Part shown: positions 27,144-36,972 of the stretch, one piece after another
Layout of the letters: every line of letters starts with the position of its first letter
Numbering within the stretch: position 1 is the first letter of the stretch
Assembly (NCBI RefSeq): GCF_000710775.1
Contig: NZ_JOJP01000001.1
Span: 1,118,617 to 1,182,616 of the forward strand
Length of the DNA stretch: 64,000 nt
Reading direction: 5' to 3'
Source: Endozoicomonas elysicola
Lineage (GTDB): Bacteria > Pseudomonadota > Gammaproteobacteria > Pseudomonadales > Endozoicomonadaceae
Made by a program: the position numbers and the translations under genes
The notes under the pieces: generated by a model
What the model was told of the DNA's origin: nothing
Databases searched by the model: none
Seen by the model: only the letters and a program-made list of their open reading frames with translations

Positions 27144-28151
27144 TTAACCGGCAAGCAGCGGTTCAATCCCGGTTCGTTGCCAGAACCATAAAGCCGCCAC
27201 TGCACCAATGGTATAGGCAGGAAGCAGTTTGGCCAGTTTCTGCGACCATTGGGACCAGTCAGATTTAACCATCAGCAAACCTTTCCACAACACCATGAAG
27301 GCGGCAATCACCAGCAACTGCCCAACCTCGATGCCGATATTGAAAGCGGCCAGAGCCAGGGGAATATCATTTTGTGGCAGACCAAACTCACTCAATACAC
27401 CGGCAAACCCCATGCCGTGCAGCAGGCCAAACCCTCCAGACATTAACCAGGGGTGTCGTCTGAATAGGCTGCTTTTATCACTGCGAATCACTTCTGCAGC
27501 TGCCACCACAATGCTCAGGGCAATAATGGATTCAACCAGCATCACAGGGAAGTTGACATAACCCAGTGCGGTTAACGAAAGGGTGACGGAGTGCCCCAGG
27601 GTAAACAGAGTTATCGTCCAGAACAGTTGCCTTCCCCAACCCACCAACAGTGTCAGCATGATGACAAAAAAGACATGGTCCAACCCGGAAAGCAGGTGAT
27701 CAAAGCCGGAAACCACGTAGGTCCACATAACCTCCAGGGCACCTGGTGCCTGCTCAATGGTGATCGATGGGTCATCACTGCTGAGCATTCGGTGATAGCT
27801 GTTGCCATCCAGCGTTTTCATACGGAACAGAACGCCAGATGGGCTGCCATCCAGACCTTCCACCCGGTACTCACTGCCTATACGCTCAATGGAGGAGCAG
27901 TCTGTCGTCCATTGAACGACATTTCCGGTTCCCTCTTTGCTACCACTCAGCTGGCCATCGCTGATGCAGCCTTCGGGGAGAATGGGCGCAGGGCTGATAC
28001 CGGGCATGGGCTTTAACGAGGTTTTCCAGATCACCAGGTAGTGTCCGGGACTTTGCTCATTCATGACCCAGAGTCCAGGCGCCATCGGGTGTGCACTGGC
28101 CTTTCCCACAAGCATCAGTAGCAGTGATATAAGCAGTACTCCATGCTTCAT
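27144..28151 (-). CDS. HupE/UreJ family membrane protein
   Basis: 335 residues. A signal peptide ending ASAHP is followed by a periplasmic domain of about 120 residues, then a six- to seven-helix HupE/UreJ core starting near GFDHLLSGLDHVFFVIML, with GLLHGMGFAGVLSEFGLP and FNIGIEVGQL as family signatures rich in conserved His, Asp and Glu. These proteins are thought to be metal (nickel/cobalt) transporters, but this long subfamily is unproven. It overlaps the PPIase gene by four bases and ends the three-gene operon. Confidence 0.87.
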   Translation of the reverse strand: MKHGVLLISLLLMLVGKASAHPMAPGLWVMNEQSPGHYLVIWKTSLKPMPGISPAPILPEGCISDGQLSGSKEGTGNVVQWTTDCSSIERIGSEYRVEGLDGSPSGVLFRMKTLDGNSYHRMLSSDDPSITIEQAPGALEVMWTYVVSGFDHLLSGLDHVFFVIMLTLLVGWGRQLFWTITLFTLGHSVTLSLTALGYVNFPVMLVESIIALSIVVAAAEVIRSDKSSLFRRHPWLMSGGFGLLHGMGFAGVLSEFGLPQNDIPLALAAFNIGIEVGQLLVIAAFMVLWKGLLMVKSDWSQWSQKLAKLLPAYTIGAVAALWFWQRTGIEPLLAG

Positions 28152-29131
28152 AGGGTTTGGCTCCTGCTGAAATCCGGGAAGGTGATGGTTGAGGCATCAA
28201 GGCTGACATCAGCGATCTCAATAATGTAGTTTCTCTTCATCGCTTCTATTTCCTGATCCAGCATCGACAGTCGTCTATCCCTGAGAATGTGGGAGCGAAT
28301 ATTCTCAGCCACGTCAGCCAAAGGGCGGTACATTCCCTGTTGTTTCTCTTCGATCATGACCAGGTGATAGCCATAGCTGGAGGCAACAGGGCCATGCCAC
28401 TGACCTGACCCAAGCGTCATCACCTGGCGAGCGAACTCCTGGCCCAGCTTTTTCTCTAATTGCTGCTCGTTGAGCAATGGCAACTGATGACCATGGAAGA
28501 ATGGGTCACCGGACTGAATGGCTTCATCTGTGCTGGCTGGCATACTCGATAGCAGGCCATTTGCCCTGTCCAGGGCTCGTTGTCCGAAGCCGCCGAAAAA
28601 GACATGGCTGACTTTCACTGTGGCAGGCTGCCGGTATTGCTCTTTATGGTTCTGGTAATAAGCTTCAAGCGCTATTTGATCCGGCTCTTCAACCGGGCTT
28701 TCAGCCGCAATCACTTCCTGCATGGCCGAGATCAGGTATCGACGAATCAACGGATCGGTTTGATCAAGCCCCAGTTTCAATGCCTCCCTTTCACGGTCAC
28801 TGGCACCACCACTGGTCAGTTTCAGAAATCCACCCAGCTGCTGCAGCCGGGTTTTGACGACAGGCAACTGATCGAACCGTCGGTTCATAGCCTCCTGAAA
28901 AAGAATCTCATGTTCAATACTGACCGCAATCAGTCGTTCTGTTTGCTGGGTGTCGGGGACCCTGCCGGTCTGTAACTGCCACTGGACCTGAAGATCTTTT
29001 ATCTGCTGCTCACTGATCGCAATCACCGGGGCTGGCTCAGGCTCGGCAGTGACCCAGAGAAGGGTCAGGCCAAGCCAGAGGCAGTGCATTAATGGTGACA
29101 ACAGCAGACGCCTGCCGATACGTCTTATCAT
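28148..29131 (-). CDS. Parvulin-type peptidyl-prolyl isomerase, exported
   Basis: 327 residues. One N-terminal hydrophobic segment (about 8-27) acts as signal or anchor. A SurA-like helical region precedes the parvulin domain (about 170-275), seen in VKVSHVFFGGF, a middle DPFFHGHQLPLL and SGQWHGPVASSYGYHLVMIEEK. Part of an operon with the DUF3604 gene (six-base gap upstream) and the HupE/UreJ gene (ATGA overlap downstream). It may fold the secreted DUF3604 partner, an inference from context. Confidence 0.88.
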   Translation of the reverse strand: MIRRIGRRLLLSPLMHCLWLGLTLLWVTAEPEPAPVIAISEQQIKDLQVQWQLQTGRVPDTQQTERLIAVSIEHEILFQEAMNRRFDQLPVVKTRLQQLGGFLKLTSGGASDREREALKLGLDQTDPLIRRYLISAMQEVIAAESPVEEPDQIALEAYYQNHKEQYRQPATVKVSHVFFGGFGQRALDRANGLLSSMPASTDEAIQSGDPFFHGHQLPLLNEQQLEKKLGQEFARQVMTLGSGQWHGPVASSYGYHLVMIEEKQQGMYRPLADVAENIRSHILRDRRLSMLDQEIEAMKRNYIIEIADVSLDASTITFPDFSRSQTL

Positions 29132-29137
29132 GGTGAA

Positions 29138-31231
29138 TTACCTTTCAGTAGAAGCTGTTTTGATGGGTTCCTTACCTTCCGGGGTGTACCAGACCGGTGA
29201 CGTCCAGGCACGTTCCTGAATCGTGGGTGAGTAAAATGGTTCTGTCTCTGGGTCGATACAACAGCGACCGAAAATATCCCCCATGCCATCCATGTTTTCA
29301 GTCTGTTCAGCCGCCTGGGCTTCACACTGCGGTGAGAAAGGGTCAACACCATAGGACTTGCACTGGAGGGTGCTCCAGCGGCAACTGGGGTTCTCTACAA
29401 CGCGGGCGTAATAAAAGGCGGGTTGTTCAGGATCAAATTCCGGATCCTGCCATACGCCGCACAGGCTGGTATATCCCTGGCCTTCGGGCGCACAGGTGTT
29501 CTTATTGACCGTGGCTCCATTATTCGGGTCGCCGGCAATATCGATTACTTTCTCGTGAGTTTTGCCGTTTTCATCTACCCAGCCTTTGATGACCTGAAGT
29601 CGTTGCAGGTCAGTACCGGGATGACCATAAATACCCGGATCCTTCAATGCAGTAATCAGTATGGTGGGTGCTTCACTGCCAGGCCTTGGCTTCATATCGC
29701 TGCCCATGGGAACACCGCGGTTATACCCCTGTTGCACAAGGTCAAAGGAACCGCACATTTCCGGAGTAAAATCCCAGCCGGCAAAAAAACGGATAATAGG
29801 GCGGGTGCCACTGGTGGCGTAGGTTTCACGGTTTCTCAGGGCATTAAAGATACTGTCCCGGGAGTTTTCTTCAGCCCAGACCACCGCATGGCCACCAGGG
29901 TTATCAAAAAAGTGATCCTGTACATTCCGATAACCGGCATCCCGTTTGCCCAGATGACCTGTGTAGTTGTCCTCTTCCGCTCCCCCTGGTGTGGCACTGT
30001 GGGTATCGGTGGAACCGATGAAGCCCATCTTGAATGGGTTAACCCCCGTTTCCTGGCCAAGCTTCAAGCCATCTTTCAGGGCATTTCTTACCATATTGCG
30101 TGGCGCATACTCTTCCACCGGAACGGGTTTGGCCGTCTCTGTCATTACTTTGCCGTACACCGTTCCCAGCATACTCAGGTTGTCAGCCACGGCCTGTTCA
30201 AAATCACAGAGTTCGTCCTGGGTCTGGACACCCCGACCTGCCAGTCGATCATAACGGCACTCAGAGGCCGCCTTGTGCTGAACCAGCTCAACCAGAGGCT
30301 CAAAATAGATTCGATTATCCCGCTCTTCATCGTTGAGTGGGTCACGGAACATCAGGCCACCGGAAAGGTTAGGATTATGGGGGATGGAGATAACATCACA
30401 GCCATTGCCTTTATCTGTGCACTCTTTCCGGAGCTCTTTCCAGAGTTCGGGGTAGTTATAACTGCCGGTTTCGTAGGTTGAGATGGTTTTCTCGGCCACT
30501 TTTTCATTCCGAAAGATGACGTTCCGGTGCATATTTTTGTATTGAGGAGCATCGGTGTATTCATAACCGACCATAGTCGTAAAATTGCAGGCTTCGGTGC
30601 GGTCATAATGATCTTCAGCAGCCTGCTGGATATTGCTCCAGTATTTAGCCTGCCCTTCATCACAGTCAGACAGTGTGCAGGCAAAGGACTTGTCTCTGTT
30701 CTCCCGGGTGCTGCTGACCCCAAGATCCTGCCAGTAACTTGCTGCCAGCAGCTGTATGGGAAAGGTGTTGCTTCGGGTCATCATGCAATAGGGAAACCAG
30801 TAGCCCGGTTCAGTGGGGTCATCGGTACAGACATTGATCTGTCCGAGGAACTCGGCATGGTCTGTGACTGCTGTGAAGTCCAGGGGGCGCTGGATCTGGG
30901 CAATGACTTTCTGGTCGCCGCTTTCATCCGGCAGTGTGATTGCTTCCCCTTTGGCATAACGGTAGGCGTCCCAGGGCGTATTTCTCTGACTGGAAACAAA
31001 TGAGTCAAAACTGTAGCTGGTATGCACATGAAGATCGCCAAATAATGGCTGTTTCATTGGCTCATAACTTGCGCACCGGACCCGTTCTTCAGTAACGGTA
31101 AAAGGCAGTTCTTCAGGAATGTTATTATTGACGGAAGTCTGAGAGGATTCTGTCGCTTCTGCCAGAACAGATCCGCTGAGCAGTAATGCACCGGCGATTG
31201 TCGTCGAAAGAAAAGTCTTCACTGCACGCAT
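29138..31231 (-). CDS. DUF3604 family exported protein (PHP-like)
   Basis: 697 residues. Signal peptide about 1-25 (ending VLAEA). The core carries PHP-type metal motifs: GDLHVHTSYS near residue 65, VTDHAEFLG near 116 and IGSTDTHSATPGG near 405, consistent with a DUF3604 metal-dependent hydrolase fold. Ten or more cysteines, including a CSSx-like cluster near the C-terminus, fit an exported, disulfide-bonded protein. No substrate is known for the family. It leads an operon with a PPIase and a HupE/UreJ protein, an association I recall as recurrent in marine bacteria. Confidence 0.87.
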   Translation of the reverse strand: MRAVKTFLSTTIAGALLLSGSVLAEATESSQTSVNNNIPEELPFTVTEERVRCASYEPMKQPLFGDLHVHTSYSFDSFVSSQRNTPWDAYRYAKGEAITLPDESGDQKVIAQIQRPLDFTAVTDHAEFLGQINVCTDDPTEPGYWFPYCMMTRSNTFPIQLLAASYWQDLGVSSTRENRDKSFACTLSDCDEGQAKYWSNIQQAAEDHYDRTEACNFTTMVGYEYTDAPQYKNMHRNVIFRNEKVAEKTISTYETGSYNYPELWKELRKECTDKGNGCDVISIPHNPNLSGGLMFRDPLNDEERDNRIYFEPLVELVQHKAASECRYDRLAGRGVQTQDELCDFEQAVADNLSMLGTVYGKVMTETAKPVPVEEYAPRNMVRNALKDGLKLGQETGVNPFKMGFIGSTDTHSATPGGAEEDNYTGHLGKRDAGYRNVQDHFFDNPGGHAVVWAEENSRDSIFNALRNRETYATSGTRPIIRFFAGWDFTPEMCGSFDLVQQGYNRGVPMGSDMKPRPGSEAPTILITALKDPGIYGHPGTDLQRLQVIKGWVDENGKTHEKVIDIAGDPNNGATVNKNTCAPEGQGYTSLCGVWQDPEFDPEQPAFYYARVVENPSCRWSTLQCKSYGVDPFSPQCEAQAAEQTENMDGMGDIFGRCCIDPETEPFYSPTIQERAWTSPVWYTPEGKEPIKTASTER

Positions 31232-31537
31232 TCCATCCCATGATTATTTTTTATTGTTTTACCGACAGTGTCATAGAGTATGGCTGCCGCTTCTGATTTA
31301 AAAATTTATTGTCTGAATAGGCTGTCATTCACACTTCTTATGTAATTGCTTTTTAGTCCATATGGATGATGTTGGTGTTTTTCCAAGAGCAACATACTCA
31401 AATAAGAAAATACCCCTGACTAAAAAATAATTCCGCTTTGAATCATGGAATTACCATTTCTTTTGTAAGTTTCAAATTAATGGCACGACTTATTGGTGGG
31501 TTAATAACGAAATTCCGCCATCAGGAGTTATTCACAA
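31232..31537. other. Intergenic region between divergent genes
   Basis: About 305 AT-rich bases between the DUF3604 operon (minus) and the GMC gene (plus). It must hold promoters for both; I see no gene or clear hairpin. Confidence 0.5.
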
Positions 31538-33202
31538 ATGAATAAAGATAATGAAGGTGATGTATACGACTATATTATTATTGGTGGTGGCTCCGCAGGT
31601 TGTGTTCTTGCTAATCGACTTAGTAATGATCCGGGTATTCGTGTTTTACTGCTGGAGGCAGGAACCAAAAAAGAAGATTTATTGACTGATATGCCGGCAG
31701 GTTGGGGGCAAATTACCGAAAACCCCCGTTATAGCTGGCTGTACGATTCAGAGCCGGATAAGGAAACCAATAAACGTTCTCATCGGTTGCCCCGTGGTCG
31801 TATGTTGGGTGGCTCTTCCAATATCAATGGCATGCTGTATTTAAGAGGCCAGAGTCAGGATTACGATCTCTGGGAGAAGCTGGGTGCAACAGGCTGGTCC
31901 TGGAACCAGGTGCTTCCGTATTTTCTTCGCTCTCAGGATCAGCTGCATAAAGGCATTTCTCCTATCCATAGTCGTGGTGGTGAGCTGACCGTTACTGACC
32001 TGCCAGATCCTCATCCGCTGAGTGAAGATGTTATCCGGGCCTTTGCCCAGGCAGGCTACTCACGCACCAGTGATTTTAATGATGGGGTGCAGGAAGGTTG
32101 TGGATATTTTCAGGTCACCATGCGTGAAGGTTCCCGCTTATCCACAAACAAGGCATTTCTTGAACCGGTAAAAGGGCGACAGAATCTGGATATTGTTTCC
32201 GGAGCGATTGTTGACCGGGTGAGTATTCAGGAGGGTAAGGCGCATTCGGTCACTTATTTTATTAATAAAAAACAGCATAAGGTATTTATTCGCAGAGAGG
32301 CCGTTCTTTGTGCGGGTGCGATGGATTCCCCCCGTATTTTATTGCGCTCGGGCATTGGTCCACGTCAGCATCTTGATGAAATGAATATCCCGGTGATCAG
32401 CGATAGCCCAATGGTAGGGGCAAATCTTCAGGATCATTTTATCGTTCCCATGATGTGGATACTCAATAAGGGCGTTGCCAGCTTGAATGAGCGCCTGCAT
32501 CCACCTCGCATAGTAAAAGAGGTGTTGCATTACCTTGTCAGTAAAAAAGGTGCAATGACATTACCGGGCTCTGAAGTAGGGGCATTTCTAAAGTCTTCAC
32601 CAGAGGTCGAACGGCCTGATCTTCAGTTCCACTGTTTGCCCGTGACCGGTCACCCTGGTGGTAAAACGGCCCATAAACAGGCGGGGCTGACTCTGGCTCC
32701 GTATTTTATGCATCCTGAGTCCAGAGGCCGGGTTTACCTGCAGGATAAAGATCCATATTCCGCACCACAGTTTGATCTGAACTACCTTTCTTCCGACCGT
32801 GATGTGGAGGTCACACTGGCCGGTATGCATATTGCCCGGGCGGTTGCTTCGCAGCCTGCACTATCCGCGCTGGTGGCCAGTGAGCGTTTGCCAGGAAGTG
32901 ATCAGGTTACGGAAACCCAGATGCTGGATTATGCCCGGTGGGCTGGTACAACCGCTCATCATCCGGTTGGTACCTGTCGTATGGGTAGTGACTCAGATTC
33001 AGTGGTTGATCCAGAACTGCACGTGCGTGGTGTGACAGGTCTGAGGGTTGCAGATGCTTCTGTGATGCCAAGCCTGACGTCCGGTAATACCAATGCGCCA
33101 ACGATTATGATTGCGGAAAAAGCCGCAGATATGATTCTTAAGTCCAGAAAATCTGCGGAGAGTGACACTATTTCCGTACAGGCTCCTGGGCAATTCGCCT
33201 GA
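31538..33202 (+). CDS. GMC family FAD-dependent oxidoreductase
   Basis: 554 residues, choline-dehydrogenase-like. The ADP-binding motif IIGGGSAGCVLANRL lies at about 14-28, the GMC signature 1 at GRMLGGSSNINGMLYLRG and signature 2 at GAMDSPRILLRSGIG. The C-terminal catalytic His is in HHPVGTCRMG and the FAD end is NTNAPTIMIAEKAADMI. CAGGAG lies ten bases before the ATG. Oxidises an alcohol, substrate unknown. Followed after 23 bases by an enoyl-CoA hydratase-like gene, suggesting a shared catabolic route. Confidence 0.92.
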   Translation: MNKDNEGDVYDYIIIGGGSAGCVLANRLSNDPGIRVLLLEAGTKKEDLLTDMPAGWGQITENPRYSWLYDSEPDKETNKRSHRLPRGRMLGGSSNINGMLYLRGQSQDYDLWEKLGATGWSWNQVLPYFLRSQDQLHKGISPIHSRGGELTVTDLPDPHPLSEDVIRAFAQAGYSRTSDFNDGVQEGCGYFQVTMREGSRLSTNKAFLEPVKGRQNLDIVSGAIVDRVSIQEGKAHSVTYFINKKQHKVFIRREAVLCAGAMDSPRILLRSGIGPRQHLDEMNIPVISDSPMVGANLQDHFIVPMMWILNKGVASLNERLHPPRIVKEVLHYLVSKKGAMTLPGSEVGAFLKSSPEVERPDLQFHCLPVTGHPGGKTAHKQAGLTLAPYFMHPESRGRVYLQDKDPYSAPQFDLNYLSSDRDVEVTLAGMHIARAVASQPALSALVASERLPGSDQVTETQMLDYARWAGTTAHHPVGTCRMGSDSDSVVDPELHVRGVTGLRVADASVMPSLTSGNTNAPTIMIAEKAADMILKSRKSAESDTISVQAPGQFA

Positions 33203-33225
33203 TTAACAGGGATGATATAAAAGAT

Positions 33226-34038
33226 ATGTCAGAGTCCAATAACAACAATAAAAAAGTCCTTACCCATGTCAATGGACGAGTGTTGTATATCACGATCAAC
33301 CGTCCCGAACGGATGAATGCCATTGATACTGAAACGAACCGGCTGATGGCGGAAGCCATGGATCGCTATGCGGCGGATGACTCGCTCTGGCTTGCGGTGA
33401 TCCGGGGCAGTGGGAACAAGGCGTTTTCTGCCGGTGGCGATATTCAGGCCATGAATAACGCGGCAGACGGGGGAGAACCCTATAAAGTGCCTGAAACCGG
33501 GTACGGTGGATTGACCAGCCGCTTTGACCTGGATAAACCGGTGCTGGCGGTAGTGAATGGTCTCGCCATGGGCGGTGGTTTTGAAATTGCCCTGGCTGCA
33601 GACCTGGTCATTGCAGTAGAACATGCGACTTTCGGTCTGCCAGAGCCCATGGTAGGAATTGTTGCCTATGCTGGTGGCATGCATCGTCTGCCTCGCCAGA
33701 TTGGAATGAAGCGGGCGATGCAGTTACTGCTGGCCTGTGAAACCATTGATGCAAGTACCGCGTTGGACTGGGGGCTGGTTAATGAAGTGGTGCCGGCAGA
33801 AGGTCTGGATGATGCGGTAGAGCGCTGGATTCATCGTTTGCTGAAGCCCGCACCACTGGCAATGCAGGCCACGAAACAATGTGTTCGTGAAGGGCTGGGT
33901 ATGGACATGGCTGAGGCTATTAAAGGCCAGGACCAAAACCGGTACCCTGCATTGGAGAGCATGCGAACCAGTCGCGATATTCTTGAAGGCATTAAGGCTT
34001 TTGCCCAGAAACGTCAGCCTGAATGGGTTGGTGAGTAA
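33226..34038 (+). CDS. Enoyl-CoA hydratase/isomerase family protein
   Basis: 270 residues of the crotonase fold. The oxyanion region is AFSAGGDIQAM (about 67-77) and NGLAMGGGFEIALAADLVIA (about 108), with both usual glutamates present (GGFE, GLPEP). It resembles crotonobetainyl-CoA hydratase-like members. Co-directional with the GMC oxidoreductase and ended by a strong terminator. Acts on acyl-CoA in beta-oxidation-like pathways; exact substrate unknown. Confidence 0.9.
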   Translation: MSESNNNNKKVLTHVNGRVLYITINRPERMNAIDTETNRLMAEAMDRYAADDSLWLAVIRGSGNKAFSAGGDIQAMNNAADGGEPYKVPETGYGGLTSRFDLDKPVLAVVNGLAMGGGFEIALAADLVIAVEHATFGLPEPMVGIVAYAGGMHRLPRQIGMKRAMQLLLACETIDASTALDWGLVNEVVPAEGLDDAVERWIHRLLKPAPLAMQATKQCVREGLGMDMAEAIKGQDQNRYPALESMRTSRDILEGIKAFAQKRQPEWVGE

Positions 34039-34049
34039 TACCAGTTTGG

Positions 34050-34072
34050 ATCCCCGCAAGCGGGGATTTTTT
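34050..34072 (+). terminator. Rho-independent terminator
   Basis: ATCCCCGC and GCGGGGAT form a perfect 8-bp stem with a two-base loop, then five Ts, 11 bases after the hydratase stop. A convincing end of the GMC-hydratase unit. Confidence 0.9.
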
Positions 34073-34081
34073 AATGGACGT

Positions 34082-34762
34082 TCAGAATCCGTGAAATGAA
34101 GCAAACTCGTTGAGGGTGGCACGGGGTTGGCTGATATTATTCACCGCCTCGTCATTATTTTTATAACCCAGGCACATTCCAGCCATTACTTTCCTATCAT
34201 CACTTAACCCTAAATACTCCTTTACTGGCTGCGGGAATATACTCCAGCTGACTTGAGGGCAGGTATCCAGACCTCGCTCACTGGCCAGAAGCATAATACT
34301 CTGCATAAAGATGCCAATGTCCATCGCCTGTGGCATGCCCATCTGCTGGTGGGCAGTGATGATGATGCCTACTGGAGCTCCGAAGAACTCAAAGTTTCTC
34401 AAGGTCTGCATCATGCGCTGCATTTTGTCTTCCCGGGGAATGTTCAACGCTTCATACATGACTTCACCGCAGTCTTTACGGCGGTTGTTATATGGATCCA
34501 CCATGTTTTCAGGGTAGGTTGGGAATTCCGGCTCCGTTTTTCCTCCGCTGCTCTGTACCGCGATTTGAACTTTCTGGGCAAGCTCTCTGAGTGCATTTTC
34601 TGTCAGCACATCCACTTTCCATGGTTGTACATTCCCGCCGGAAGGGGACAGCGCTGCCAATTCGAGAACTTCCTGAACAACTGACAGTTCAACTGGCTGC
34701 CTGCTGAATGCCCGGATTGATTTTCTTGTCTGTAATGCTTCGGTAACCGTTGGACTGTTCAT
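34082..34762 (-). CDS. Nitroreductase family protein
   Basis: 226 residues from ATG 34762 (MNSPTVTEALQTRKSIRAF); upstream in-frame codons encode atypical residues and lack a better start. FMN-binding features are the N-terminal RKSIRAFSRQPV, the SPSGGNVQPWKVDVL loop (about residue 45) and the C-terminal MAGMCLGYKNNDEAVN. It is an FMN oxidoreductase using NAD(P)H. Divergent from the aldehyde dehydrogenase with 142 bases between them. Confidence 0.88.
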   Translation of the reverse strand: MNSPTVTEALQTRKSIRAFSRQPVELSVVQEVLELAALSPSGGNVQPWKVDVLTENALRELAQKVQIAVQSSGGKTEPEFPTYPENMVDPYNNRRKDCGEVMYEALNIPREDKMQRMMQTLRNFEFFGAPVGIIITAHQQMGMPQAMDIGIFMQSIMLLASERGLDTCPQVSWSIFPQPVKEYLGLSDDRKVMAGMCLGYKNNDEAVNNISQPRATLNEFASFHGF

Positions 34763-34904
34763 TATTCTTTTTCTTTCGTCTAAATAGAGGCGTTTGATTC
34801 TCCAATTTACCAGATAAACGACAAAGAATGACTTCTCATTCAATGTGTGAATGGCTCCTTATTCATAAAATAAATTTCGATAATAGTTAGCAAGAGGGTA
34901 ATCT

Positions 34905-36416
34905 TTGGCAAAAAATAAAAAGGTAAATAAGATGTTAGCCTCTGCTGAAGTTGTGCCCATAGAGTCAAAATCGCCCCAGTCGGTTTACCCTGTGCCGACT
35001 GAAAAGCTGATGGCGTTATTAAATAAGCAGCGTCTTGCTCACTCAGCGATACCTTATCCCGATTATGAAACACGAATTAAACGGCTGGATCGCTGCATTG
35101 ACCTGCTGGTTACCCACCAGGATGAGATTTGTGAGGCGGTAAACAGAGACTTTGGCTGTCGCTCTGCTCATGTCACCCGCATGTCCGATCTGTTCGTTTC
35201 ACTGCAGTCTCTGAAATTTACCAAAAAGAGACTCAAGCAGTGGATGAAGGTTGAGCGGCGTTCAGCGCCCTTTCCCATGAATTTGATCGGTGCCCGCAGT
35301 GAGATTCACTACCAGCCAAAAGGCGTCATTGGCATCATGACGCCGTGGAATGTACCGGTGAATCCCATTTTTTCCCAGCTGGCCGATGTTCTGGCGGCTG
35401 GTAACCGGGCAATGATAAAGCCTTCAGAATTCACTCCGCATACCTCTGAATTGCTGGAAAAGCTGATCTCAGAATATTTTTTTGATGAAGAAGTAGTTGT
35501 TATTAATGGTGATGCTGAAACCGGAGCCGCTTTCAGTCAGCTCCCATTCGATCATTTGATTTTTACGGGCAGCACGGCAGTGGGTGCAAAAGTCATGGCA
35601 TCAGCAGCAGCCAATCTGACACCAGTAACGCTGGAGCTGGGTGGCAAGTCTCCGGTGATCATTGCCGATGACTATGATCTTGATGATGCTGCAGACAAGC
35701 TGATGGTAGCCAAAGCGATGAACGCTGGGCAGATCTGTATCAGCCCGGATTTCTGCTTTGTTCCTGAAGCATCCCTGAATGTATTTGTGGATAAGTGCCG
35801 CCAGGTGGTCAGCAAACTCTACCCGACGGTTCAGGATAATCCAGACTTTGTCTCTGTCATTAATGAGCGGCATTTTGACCGCATCAACAGGTATCTTGAT
35901 GATGCGAAGAGCAAGGGAGCTCAGGTTATCTCTCTGGATCCAACTCAGTCAGAGTGGGCACACACGTCGGGACAGAAAATTCCTCTGCACCTGGTGATCA
36001 ATCCATCAGAAGACATGCTGGTTATGCAGGAGGAGCTGTTTGGCCCCATTCTCTGTCTTCGGAGCTACAAAGCATTTGATGACTGCATCGCTGATATTAA
36101 TAATCGCCCAAACCCTCTTGCGCTCTATCTGTTCAGTAATAGCAAGGCAGTACAGCGTAAACTGATAAACAACACCATGGCAGGTGCTATGACGATCAAT
36201 GACATTGCCGTACATTATGCCTGTGATGACCTGCCTTTTGGCGGCGTTGGTAAAAGCGGCATGGGTCAGATTCATGGTTGGGAAGGTTTCAAGACATTCA
36301 GTCATGCCAAGTCCGTATTCAAACAGGGCTTACTTAACCTTCCCAAAGTGAGTGGTATGCTACCGCCCTATGGTGACAAGTTTGATAAGTTGTCGAGGGG
36401 ATTAGTGAAAAAATAG
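34905..36416 (+). CDS. Coniferyl-aldehyde-dehydrogenase-like ALDH
   Basis: 503 residues from TTG 34905, which follows AGAGGG at good spacing. Catalytic features are E in LELGGKSPVII (about 246), the cofactor loop FTGSTAVGAKV, and the nucleophile in NAGQICISPD (about 280). The short C-terminus and PWNVPV start of the cofactor fold fit the coniferyl aldehyde dehydrogenase subfamily. Similar throughout to the second ALDH at 53.4 kb, so the two are paralogues. It probably oxidises hydrophobic or aromatic aldehydes. Confidence 0.91.
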   Translation: MAKNKKVNKMLASAEVVPIESKSPQSVYPVPTEKLMALLNKQRLAHSAIPYPDYETRIKRLDRCIDLLVTHQDEICEAVNRDFGCRSAHVTRMSDLFVSLQSLKFTKKRLKQWMKVERRSAPFPMNLIGARSEIHYQPKGVIGIMTPWNVPVNPIFSQLADVLAAGNRAMIKPSEFTPHTSELLEKLISEYFFDEEVVVINGDAETGAAFSQLPFDHLIFTGSTAVGAKVMASAAANLTPVTLELGGKSPVIIADDYDLDDAADKLMVAKAMNAGQICISPDFCFVPEASLNVFVDKCRQVVSKLYPTVQDNPDFVSVINERHFDRINRYLDDAKSKGAQVISLDPTQSEWAHTSGQKIPLHLVINPSEDMLVMQEELFGPILCLRSYKAFDDCIADINNRPNPLALYLFSNSKAVQRKLINNTMAGAMTINDIAVHYACDDLPFGGVGKSGMGQIHGWEGFKTFSHAKSVFKQGLLNLPKVSGMLPPYGDKFDKLSRGLVKK

Positions 36417-36699
36417 AAGGAGGCTTGCTTTCCTTCTATAAGAATATTTTTAGGAAATTTACCAGAATGATTGTCGATGTTTATGCTCGACTTTGTTTAC
36501 TGTTTGATTATGTATGGATGTACTTTCAATTTGATTGTTGATTACAATCAAACTCGGTTCAAAAGCATTACTACCTGAATCTGACTCTCAAAAGTGTGAT
36601 TGTTCTTAAAATTAGGGATGTTTTTTACGTATCAGTAACTATATTGCAGCGTTTCGTTGGTAGAGTCAGGTGGTTCCAAGTAGCAGTATGAGAGGGTAT
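36417..36699. other. AT-rich intergenic region upstream of 6S RNA end
   Basis: About 280 bases with no coding signal. A partial palindrome (TTGATTGTTGATTACAATCAA) is visible near 36530. Nothing else recognised. Confidence 0.4.
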
Positions 36700-36890
36700 A
36701 GGCGAAACCTCCCCACCCTGCCGCTGTCACGTTTGCCCGTGGCCGTAACGGTCACGGTGGGGGCTGCTGAGGTGAATCGGGCTTTCCGCTACGAGGCGGA
36801 CCTGCACTCCAGCACCTGCCAGGAGCCCCCTGGGTAGTATTATCGGCTCGGGACGTATGGTGACTGGCGAACAGGCCAGGGAGGTTTCAA
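36700..36890 (-). ncRNA. ssrS: 6S RNA
   Basis: Downstream of zapA on the minus strand, the standard position in gammaproteobacteria. The ends pair in a perfect 10-bp closing stem (GAAACCTCCC at 36888-36879 with GGGAGGTTTC at 36713-36704). Internal blocks match known 6S RNA: the TGTTCGCCAGTC segment followed by CCCGAGCCGATA near the 5' end, and a GC-rich imperfect rod with a central bulge. About 190 nt, close to the 184 nt of E. coli. 6S RNA binds sigma-70 RNA polymerase in stationary phase. Exact ends are estimates. Confidence 0.87.
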
Positions 36891-36972
36891 CGGCATTATA
36901 TCGACAATTGAAAAGATGTCTGCAAGTTTTTTTGGCTATCAGTAGCTGCGGAAAGTACAAAAGGTTATCAGC

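Noticed and set aside
29423..30481. 352-codon plus-strand open frame
   Set aside because: Antisense to the DUF3604 gene, which has clear metal motifs and a signal peptide; no ribosome site or domain in the antisense frame.
34905..36416. Nonfunctional ALDH because the active-site region reads GQICISPD
   Set aside because: The nucleophilic cysteine and the general-base glutamate are both present; the change is conservative.
36727..36960. 77-codon minus-strand open frame
   Set aside because: It lies over the 6S RNA and has no homology-like pattern; the RNA explains the sequence.
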